Positions 7,741 through 13,370 of a stretch of 13,370 bases of DNA are shown here, one piece after another. This DNA is from JAICJR01 sp036555755 (GTDB lineage: Bacteria > Actinomycetota > Thermoleophilia > Solirubrobacterales > Thermoleophilaceae): positions 1-13,370 of the forward strand of contig DATBKS010000195.1 of NCBI GenBank assembly GCA_036555755.1. The letters run 5' to 3'. The translations under genes and the position numbers were made by a program. The first letter of the stretch is position 1; every line of letters starts with the position of its first letter. The notes below the pieces were generated by a model. That model saw only the letters and a list, made by a program, of their open reading frames with translations, searched no databases and had not been told where the DNA came from.

Positions 7741-8036
7741 ACGTCACCTGGTACGTCGTCCTCTCGGCCTTCCTGTTCGCGATCGGCGCGGCCGGCGTTC
7801 TCACCCGCCGCAACCCGCTCGTGATCCTGCTCTGCCTCGAGCTGATGCTGAACGCCGGCAACCTCGCGCTGATCGCCTTCTCGCGCATGTGGGGCAACGG
7901 CGACGGCCAGATCTTCGCCCTCGTGGTGATGGTCGTGGCCGCGTGCGAGGTCGTGGTGGGGCTGGGGATCATCGTCGGCATCTTCCGCCGGCGGATCCCA
8001 GAGGACGTTGACGCCTTGTCGGAGCTTCGCGGATGA
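7737..8036 (+). CDS. nuoK: NADH-quinone oxidoreductase subunit K (ND4L-type membrane subunit)
   Basis: NuoK is a small membrane subunit that with NuoJ forms the fourth proton path of complex I. The 99-residue product has three membrane helices and normal length. The two essential membrane glutamates are present: Glu35 in LLCLELMLNAGNL and Glu71 in VVAACEVVVGLGI. They match E. coli Glu36 and Glu72 with the same spacing. The block GVLTRRNPLVILL is typical of the family. The GTG start shares GTGA with the nuoJ stop, and GGAGG precedes it. The 3' end shares ATGA with nuoL. Nothing unusual is seen. Confidence 0.96.
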   Translation: MNVTWYVVLSAFLFAIGAAGVLTRRNPLVILLCLELMLNAGNLALIAFSRMWGNGDGQIFALVVMVVAACEVVVGLGIIVGIFRRRIPEDVDALSELRG

Positions 8037-10045
8037 CGCCCACAGCCTGGGGGTGGCTCGTGCTTGCGTTCCCGCTTGCGGGAACGATCGTGATCTCGCT
8101 CGGCTGGCGAGTGTGGCCGGCGCGCGTGGCGGGCTGGCTCGCCTCGTCGATGATCCTCGCGTCGTTCGTGTGCGCCGTCGGTGCGGCGCTGACGCTGAAC
8201 GACCGCGCGCCTGACGCCCGGCATGCGTCGTCGACGCTGTTCGACTACGCCCACAGCGCCGGCATCAACATCGGTTTCGGGATCTACGTCGACCCGCTGT
8301 CGGTGTTCATGGCGCTCGTGGTGAGCGGCGTGTCGTTCCTCATCCACGTCTACTCGGTCTCCTACCTGACGTCGGACAAGGGCTTCTCCCGCTACTTCGC
8401 CTACCTCAACTTCTTCGTCTTCTCGATGCTGCTGCTGGTCCTCGGCGGCAACTTCATCATCCTGATCATCGGCTGGGCGTTTGTCGGCGCCGCCTCTTAT
8501 CTCCTGATCTCGTTCTGGTACCGCCGCACCACGGCCACGGCGGCGGGCATGAAGGCGTTCGTGATCAACGTGATCGGCGACATCGCCCTCGTGATCGCCG
8601 CCTTCCTGCTGTGGAAGAACGCCGGCCACCACTTCAGCTTCAACGGCATCTTCGAGGGGTCGAAGGCGCAGTTCGGGCACAACGACAGCACGCTCGTCGC
8701 GGCCTGCCTGCTGATCACGGTCGGGGCATTCGCCAAGTCCGCCCAGGTGCCGCTCCACACATGGCTACCGGACGCCATGGAGGGCCCGACGCCGGTCAGC
8801 GCGCTGATCCACGCCGCCACCATGGTCACGGCCGGCGTGTACCTGATCGCGCGCTTCCACCCGCTCTACGAGCAGGCAACGACGGCGGCGCACATCACTG
8901 CGGGGTTGGCCTGCTTCACGCTCTTCTACGCGGCCACCTGCGCGCTGGCGATCACAGACCTCAAGCGGATCATCGCCTACTCGACGATCTCGCAGATCGG
9001 CTACATGATCCTCGGCGTCTCGACCTTCGGGTACGACGGCGGGCTCTTCCACCTGATGACGCACGCCTTCTTCAAGGCGCTGTTGTTCATGGGTGCCGGT
9101 TCGGTGATCGGCGCCATGGCCGGGATCCAGGACATCGACCGCATGGGCGGCTTCAGGAAGTCGATGAAGTTCACCTACGTCACGTTCGTGATCGGCGCCC
9201 TGGCGCTCGCGGGGATGGTGCCTATGTCGGGCTGGTTCTCGAAGGACGAGATCCTCGGCTTCGATGTGCACCAGGGCGGCTACGACCTGATCCTCGCGAT
9301 CGTCGCGTTCGCGGGCGCGTTGCTCACCGCCTTCTATTCCTTCCGGATGGTGTTCCGGGTGTTCCACGGCGACTCGGTGCCGGAGGCGCAGTCGCTCGAG
9401 CGCGGCGAGCTCTTCCACGGCGAACACGTGAACCCGATGACCGGCGAGCACGAGGACACGGACGTCGGGTACCCCGGTGCCGAGCACCACATCGCCGAGC
9501 GCGAGTGGCCGATGAAGTTCGCGATGGGCACGCTGGCGCTGCTTGCGATCGTCGGCGGCGTGGTGGCCATCCCGGGCGTGACCCACTGGCTGGAGAACTT
9601 CCTCGAGCCGACGTTCGCCGACTCGAAGTACATCAACGACGTGCCGAGCACGGGGGCCGACTGGACCGGGCTGATCGTCGGCGCGGGTATCGCGCTCGCC
9701 GGCATCACGGTCGCCTGGGTCTGCTACATCCGCAGGCCGGGCACGACGGCGAAGCTCGTCGAGCGCTTCTCGTTCCTCCACAGGCTGTTCGCGGGCCGCT
9801 GGTACTTCGACGAGCTGTACGACGCGCTGTTCGTCCGCCCGGTGGCGACCTTCGGGCGCTTCGGCCGTTACGTCGTGGAGAGCGCGTTCGTACAGGGCTT
9901 CCTCGTCGGCGGGGCGACGCGCGTGGTGGGCGCCGGTACGGCGCTCGCACGCACGGCGCAGTCCGGCTACCTGCGCGCATACGCGGTGCTGATGCTGATC
10001 GGCTTCGGCGGCCTGGCCCTCTACTTCCTACTCCAGTCCACCTGA
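8033..10045 (+). CDS. nuoL: NADH-quinone oxidoreductase subunit L (ND5-type proton-pumping subunit)
   Basis: NuoL is the distal antiporter-like subunit, with a long lateral helix along the membrane arm. The 670-residue product has the family core: KSAQVPLHTWLPDAM with Lys235, HAATMVTAGVYL, STISQIGYMILG, HAFFKALLF with His344 and Lys348, and GWFSKDEIL with Lys404, plus the C-terminal part with WYFDELYD and a last helix. Two normally conserved residues are missing. The TM5 position of E. coli Glu144 is Ala149 (GWAFVGAASYLL), and that of Arg175 is Val180 (FVINVIGD). Asp183 (E. coli Asp178) is kept. A hydrophilic insert of about 46 residues (447-492) with five His sits between late helices. The ATG overlaps the nuoK stop as ATGA, with GGAG at 8021-8024. 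The gene ends 1 nt before nuoM. Confidence 0.96.
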   Translation: MTPTAWGWLVLAFPLAGTIVISLGWRVWPARVAGWLASSMILASFVCAVGAALTLNDRAPDARHASSTLFDYAHSAGINIGFGIYVDPLSVFMALVVSGVSFLIHVYSVSYLTSDKGFSRYFAYLNFFVFSMLLLVLGGNFIILIIGWAFVGAASYLLISFWYRRTTATAAGMKAFVINVIGDIALVIAAFLLWKNAGHHFSFNGIFEGSKAQFGHNDSTLVAACLLITVGAFAKSAQVPLHTWLPDAMEGPTPVSALIHAATMVTAGVYLIARFHPLYEQATTAAHITAGLACFTLFYAATCALAITDLKRIIAYSTISQIGYMILGVSTFGYDGGLFHLMTHAFFKALLFMGAGSVIGAMAGIQDIDRMGGFRKSMKFTYVTFVIGALALAGMVPMSGWFSKDEILGFDVHQGGYDLILAIVAFAGALLTAFYSFRMVFRVFHGDSVPEAQSLERGELFHGEHVNPMTGEHEDTDVGYPGAEHHIAEREWPMKFAMGTLALLAIVGGVVAIPGVTHWLENFLEPTFADSKYINDVPSTGADWTGLIVGAGIALAGITVAWVCYIRRPGTTAKLVERFSFLHRLFAGRWYFDELYDALFVRPVATFGRFGRYVVESAFVQGFLVGGATRVVGAGTALARTAQSGYLRAYAVLMLIGFGGLALYFLLQST

Positions 10046-10046
10046 G

Positions 10047-11528
10047 ATGACGATCTACCTCTCGATCATCCTGTTCCTGCCGCTGGCCTTCGGGCTGCTC
10101 GCGATGTTCGTGCCGCGCGAGCTGGCCGGGTGGACCTACGTCGCCGGCACGGTGCTCACGCTCGCCTACTCGATCGTGATGCTCGCCCGCTTCAAGACCG
10201 GCGCCGGGATGCAGTTCATCACCGACGACAACTGGATCTCGGAGCTCGGCATCCGCTACTCGCTCGGCGTCGACGGGCTCAACCTGTTCCTGATCATCCT
10301 GACGGCGCTGCTGTGGGTGCCGGCGTCGATCGCCGCGGCGCTGCGCGAGTGGGATCGGCCGCGGCTGTTCATGTTCTTCATGGGCCTGGGCCAGACGGCC
10401 GTGCTTGGCGCGTTCATGGCGCAGGACCTCGCGCTGTTCGTCGTCTTCTTCGACCTGATGCTCGTGCCGTTCTACTTCCTGGTCGGAATGTGGGGCGGCG
10501 AGGACCGCGTCTACGCCACCACGAAACTCGTGATCTACACGCTGGTGGGATCGCTGCTGATGCTCGCCGCTGCCGTGGCGCTCGGCGTGATGTCGACGCC
10601 GGCGGGCGGCCATATCTCGTTCTCTTTCGCAACGCTGGCGCAGCACCCGCTCTCCGCCGGGTCGCAGTACTGGCTCTTCCTGCTCTTCGCCTTCGCATTC
10701 CTCGTCAAGGCGCCCGCGTTCCCGCTGCACGGCTGGATGCCCGACGCCTACCGTCAGGCGCCGCTGCCCGTGATCCTCGTGTTCTCGGCCGTCGTGTCGA
10801 AGGTCGGCGTCTACGGCTTCCTGCGGATCGTGCTGCCGCTCCTGCCGCAGGCCTCGGTGCACTTCCAGGAGCTGATGCTGGCGTTCGCCGTCGTGTCGAT
10901 CCTCTACGGCTCGGTGCTGGCGTTCTCGCAGGACGAAGCGCGGTTGGTGGTCGGCTACTCGTCGATCGCGCAGCTCGGCTTCATCCTGCTCGGGATCTTC
11001 TCGCTCGACCCGAAGGGCGGGCAGGGCGCGGTCATGCAGATGGTCAACCACGGCCTCGTGGTCGGGCCGCTGTTCCTGATCATCGGCTACCTGGCGATCC
11101 GCGCGCACGGGCGCGAATCGCTCGACTGGATGGGCGGGATGGCGTTCCGGGCGCCCGTGCTCGCCGCTGTCTTCCTGATCGTCGCGCTCGCCACGCTGGC
11201 GATGCCGGGCTCGGCCAACTTCGTCGGCGAGCTCTACATCCTGTTCGGCACCTTCCAGTCGAAGCTCGTCTACGGACTGGTGGCGAGTGCGGGCGTGGCG
11301 CTGGCGGCGGTCTACATGATCCGCTTCTTCCAGCGCTCGATGCACAACCCCGTGAACCCGCAGGTGGAGTCGCGCGACCTCGTGCTCGGGCCTGAGCTCG
11401 GCGTGATCGCGCCGCTCGTCCTGATCATCCTCGTGCTGGGCGTCTACCCGAACTTCCTGCTGCACCGGATCAACGCGTTCGCGCCGGTGACCGACCGCGT
11501 GCCTCAGGTGGCGGTGCTCAACAAGTGA
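10047..11528 (+). CDS. nuoM: NADH-quinone oxidoreductase subunit M (ND4-type proton-pumping subunit)
   Basis: NuoM is the middle antiporter-like subunit of the membrane arm. The 493-residue product is hydrophobic, with about 14 helices expected. It has YSLGVDGLNLFL near residues 72-83, FDLMLVPFYFLVGMWGG (TM5), VKAPAFPLHGWMPDAY with Lys221, VVSKVGVYGFLR with Lys252, NHGLVVGPLF, and MPGSANFVGELYILFG with Glu395. These match E. coli Lys234, Lys265 and Glu407. Two changes stand out. The TM5 glutamate (E. coli Glu144) is Asp136. The usual D-I-K-R-L-I-A-Y-S-S block reads DEARLVVGYSS (Asp296 to Ser306), followed by Gln309 where His is usual. It starts 1 nt after the nuoL stop with no clear Shine-Dalgarno, so coupling is likely. 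It shares GTGA with nuoN. Confidence 0.95.
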   Translation: MTIYLSIILFLPLAFGLLAMFVPRELAGWTYVAGTVLTLAYSIVMLARFKTGAGMQFITDDNWISELGIRYSLGVDGLNLFLIILTALLWVPASIAAALREWDRPRLFMFFMGLGQTAVLGAFMAQDLALFVVFFDLMLVPFYFLVGMWGGEDRVYATTKLVIYTLVGSLLMLAAAVALGVMSTPAGGHISFSFATLAQHPLSAGSQYWLFLLFAFAFLVKAPAFPLHGWMPDAYRQAPLPVILVFSAVVSKVGVYGFLRIVLPLLPQASVHFQELMLAFAVVSILYGSVLAFSQDEARLVVGYSSIAQLGFILLGIFSLDPKGGQGAVMQMVNHGLVVGPLFLIIGYLAIRAHGRESLDWMGGMAFRAPVLAAVFLIVALATLAMPGSANFVGELYILFGTFQSKLVYGLVASAGVALAAVYMIRFFQRSMHNPVNPQVESRDLVLGPELGVIAPLVLIILVLGVYPNFLLHRINAFAPVTDRVPQVAVLNK

Positions 11529-13069
11529 CCGCGCTCCAGGTGATAGCCGCCGTCAAGGCCCCGGTGATCGACTACAAGGGCATCTCGCCGCTGTTCGCGG
11601 TGGCGGGCGGCGCGGTGATCGTGCTGCTGGCGGCGCTCTTCCGCGGCCGCTTCGTCCAGCGTGTGCTGGTGCCGTTCCTGACGGTCGGCGCACTCGGCGC
11701 GGCGATCGGGCTGACGATCTGGAACTGGCACACGGGCGACAGCCGCCCGATTATCGAAGGCGCCCTCTCGATCGACCCGCTGGCGCTCGGGCTCTCGCTC
11801 CTCTTCTACATCTCGGGCCTCGCGACGGTGGCGTACGCGTGGCGCTCGGTCGCATTGCGCGAGTCGGGCACAGGCGAGTTCTTCGCCCTCATTCTCGGCT
11901 CGATCGCGGGCATGAACATCCTGGCGTCGTCGGAGAACCTGGTGACGCTGTTCGTCGGCATCGAGCTGCTGTCGATCCCGCTGTACGTGCTGTGCGCGAG
12001 CGACGTGAGGCGAGCGACGTCGCTCGAGTCCGGGCTCAAGTACCTCGTGATCGGCTCGGTCGGCTCGGCGACGTTGCTCTACGGCCTGGCGTTCCTATAC
12101 GGCGCCACGGGCCACACCGGCTTCGGCCAGATCAACGACGCGATCGGCACCGGCATCAAGATCAACGACCCGCTGCTTCTGACCGGCGTCGCGCTCGTGG
12201 CTGCGGGACTTGCGTTCAAGGCTTCCGTGGCGCCCTTCCACGCGTGGACGCCCGACGTCTACGAGGGCGCCCCCACGCCGGTCACCGCGTTCATGGCGGT
12301 TGCCACCAAGACGGCAGCATTCGCGATCATCCTCCGCCTCTTCCTCGAGGCGCTCATCACCGTTCAGATCCAGTGGGCGCCGGCGCTGGCCGCGCTCGCG
12401 GTGATCACGATCATCGTGGGTAACGTCGGCGCGATCGCACAGAACTCGTTGAAGCGCATGCTCGCGTGGTCGGGCGTCGCGCAGGCGGGCTACATGCTCG
12501 CGGGCGTCGTGGTGGGCACGCAGCTCGGCCTCCAGGCCACGGCGTTCTACCTCGCCGTCTACCTGTTCATGAACCTTGCCGCGTTCGGCGTGGTGATCGC
12601 GCGCGAGCGGGTGTCGGAGCACGGCGACGACATCAGGTCGCTCGAGGGCCTCGGCGCCGCCAGCCCGCTGCTCGCATGGCCGATGACGATCGCGATGCTC
12701 TCGCTTGCCGGCTTCCCCGCCACCGCCGGGTTCATCGGAAAGTTCTATTTGATCTCCGCCACCGTGGACGGCAACTGGGCCTGGCTCGGCGTGATGATCG
12801 TGATCGGCTCGATGTTGTCGCTCGTCTACTACCTGCGCGTGATCGCGGTGATGTGGATGTGGCCGTTCAAGCTGCAGCTGCCCGGTCTGCCGCGGCGCGA
12901 GGTGCACCCGGTGGCCGGTTGGTCGCCAGAGGCGGATCCGATCCGTCAGCCCGAGGTGCTGTTCGTCACCCTGCTGATGGCCGCGGCAACTGTGTTCTTC
13001 GGCATCGTGCCCTCGCCACTGTTCCACCTCGCCCACGACGTGGGCACCTCGCTCAGCTCGTTGCTCTAG
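11525..13069 (+). CDS. nuoN: NADH-quinone oxidoreductase subunit N (ND2-type proton-pumping subunit)
   Basis: NuoN is the antiporter-like subunit nearest NuoK and the last nuo gene here. The 514-residue product has all the charged membrane residues known from E. coli NuoN: Glu147 (FVGIELLSIPLYVL), Lys172 (GLKYLVIGS), Lys232 (AFKASVAPFHAWTPDVYEGAPTP block), Lys262 (ATKTAAF) and Lys406 (TAGFIGKFYLI). They correspond to E. coli Glu133, Lys158, Lys217, Lys247 and Lys395 with nearly the same spacing. The block NSLKRMLAWSGVAQAGYML is normal for NuoN. The GTG start makes a GTGA overlap with the nuoM stop; only a weak purine stretch precedes it. The C-terminal part contains a polar loop (about 458-474) before the last helix. 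A promoter-like -35 box for the next gene lies in its final codons. Confidence 0.96.
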   Translation: MTALQVIAAVKAPVIDYKGISPLFAVAGGAVIVLLAALFRGRFVQRVLVPFLTVGALGAAIGLTIWNWHTGDSRPIIEGALSIDPLALGLSLLFYISGLATVAYAWRSVALRESGTGEFFALILGSIAGMNILASSENLVTLFVGIELLSIPLYVLCASDVRRATSLESGLKYLVIGSVGSATLLYGLAFLYGATGHTGFGQINDAIGTGIKINDPLLLTGVALVAAGLAFKASVAPFHAWTPDVYEGAPTPVTAFMAVATKTAAFAIILRLFLEALITVQIQWAPALAALAVITIIVGNVGAIAQNSLKRMLAWSGVAQAGYMLAGVVVGTQLGLQATAFYLAVYLFMNLAAFGVVIARERVSEHGDDIRSLEGLGAASPLLAWPMTIAMLSLAGFPATAGFIGKFYLISATVDGNWAWLGVMIVIGSMLSLVYYLRVIAVMWMWPFKLQLPGLPRREVHPVAGWSPEADPIRQPEVLFVTLLMAAATVFFGIVPSPLFHLAHDVGTSLSSLL

Positions 13070-13090
13070 GCGCGCGAGGCGCGCTACTCT
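13061..13090 (+). promoter_or_regulatory. Predicted promoter of the downstream gene, leaderless type
   Basis: TACTCT at 13085-13090 fits the actinobacterial -10 consensus TAnnnT. TTGCTC at 13061-13066 is a partial -35 match with an 18-nt spacer. The ATG at 13099 lies 8 nt after the -10 box, about where transcription would start, and there is no Shine-Dalgarno. Together this suggests a leaderless mRNA. It is inferred from spacing only. Confidence 0.45.
13070..13084 (+). terminator. Short GC hairpin after nuoN, possible weak terminator
   Basis: GCGCGC, GAG, GCGCGC makes a 6-bp perfect stem with a 3-nt loop directly after the nuoN stop. There is no T-run after it, so it is not a standard intrinsic terminator. 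It also sits inside the spacer of the predicted promoter. In DNA this rich in GC, such a hairpin can occur by chance. Confidence 0.25.
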
Positions 13091-13098
13091 GCCGCGCT

Positions 13099-13370
13099 AT
13101 GGCAATCAAGCTTCACCGCTGCAGAATCATGTGGGTAAAGGGCCGGCACCCGTGCTGGCACGTGCAGAAGGCGCTGGATGAGTCGGGTGTGGAGTACGAG
13201 CTGGCGACGCACCCCGCGCTGCGCTGGAACCGCAAGGAGTTCACCGAGCGCACCGGGCAGAAGGTGCTGCCCGCGATCGAGTTCGAGGACGGGCAGATCG
13301 TGCGCGAGGACTCGGGCGCGCTGGCCGAGCGGATCCGAGCGGGGAAGCTGGACGAGCTGCGGCCTGGCCC
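13099..13370 (+). CDS. Glutaredoxin / GST N-terminal domain-like protein, 3' truncated by window end
   Basis: Ninety codons are visible and no stop is reached. The product looks like a thioredoxin-fold protein of the glutaredoxin/GST-N class. A first strand (KLHRCRIMW) is followed by HPCWHVQKALDESGVEYE, the usual helix and second strand after the active site. Then comes VLPAIEFEDGQIVREDSGALAERI, with the expected cis-proline (Pro58) and the Glu-Asp-Ser that binds the gamma-glutamyl group of glutathione in this fold. Cys19 sits where the glutaredoxin active-site cysteine would be. The motif is HPCW, not CPYC, and a second cysteine, Cys8, is nearby. Actinobacteria usually lack glutathione, so substrate and reaction are unknown. 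It has its own predicted leaderless promoter and is probably not part of the nuo operon. ATG 13099 is chosen from domain start and promoter spacing. Confidence 0.75.
   Translation, partial: MAIKLHRCRIMWVKGRHPCWHVQKALDESGVEYELATHPALRWNRKEFTERTGQKVLPAIEFEDGQIVREDSGALAERIRAGKLDELRPG

Noticed and set aside
8611..10050. A + strand open frame of 479 codons overlapping nuoL
   Set aside because: Out of frame with nuoL and Arg/Gly/His-rich, with no membrane helices or motifs.
9705..11465. Long minus-strand open frame (586 codons) opposite nuoL and nuoM
   Set aside because: Its translation is rich in Arg, His, Glu, Asp and Gln with no recognisable domain, as expected for the complement of GC-biased codons. 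The + strand genes there are unambiguous.
1..13370. CRISPR arrays, insertion sequences, tRNA or rRNA genes, phage or defence genes
   Set aside because: None seen. No regular repeats, transposase-like proteins or structured RNA gene is visible, and coding is nearly continuous complex I.

Overview
This window is one continuous block of respiratory complex I (NADH:quinone oxidoreductase, type I) genes, all on the + strand, in the order nuoD-E-F-G-H-I-J-K-L-M-N. At the right edge is the start of an unrelated small thioredoxin-fold gene. The DNA is very GC-rich with strongly G/C-biased third codon positions. Non-ATG starts are common (GTG for nuoE, G, J, K and N; TTG for nuoH), and the last gene has a leaderless-type promoter. 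This points to a high-GC actinobacterium. I would guess the Thermoleophilia/Solirubrobacterales side of the phylum from the flavour of the proteins, but no marker here proves it. NuoA, B and C would be expected just upstream, outside the window.

Region 1 (1-5664) encodes the peripheral arm. NuoD is the quinone-site subunit. NuoE and NuoF form the NADH/FMN module with one 2Fe-2S and one 4Fe-4S cluster. NuoG is the large iron-sulphur subunit with four cluster motifs, including the optional N7 site. Region 2 (5661-7198) holds NuoH, which joins the arms and forms the quinone channel, and NuoI, which carries two 4Fe-4S clusters. Region 3 (7195-13069) holds the membrane-arm subunits NuoJ, K, L, M and N, which carry out proton translocation. 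Together the products pass electrons NADH - FMN - Fe-S chain - quinone and couple this to proton pumping.

The genes are packed tightly. Most junctions are 4-nt stop/start overlaps (GTGA, TTGA or ATGA), the longest gap between nuo genes is 11 nt, and no stretch over 300 nt lacks a gene. This implies one transcript with translational coupling. After nuoN there is a 29-nt gap with a short GC hairpin and a promoter-like element. Then comes a gene for a glutaredoxin/GST-N-like protein that runs off the end.

No novel system is present; this is a housekeeping operon. The most interesting details are inside the proteins. NuoL lacks the normally invariant TM5 glutamate (Ala149 here) and also its arginine partner (Val180), although NuoM and NuoN keep acidic residues at the equivalent place. 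NuoM has Asp instead of Glu there and a changed D-I-K-R motif. NuoE has a shortened loop between its cysteine pairs. The coding frame of nuoD appears to continue upstream of its apparent start, so a nuoC-nuoD fusion is possible. Comparisons with E. coli and Thermus proteins are from memory, not from a search.
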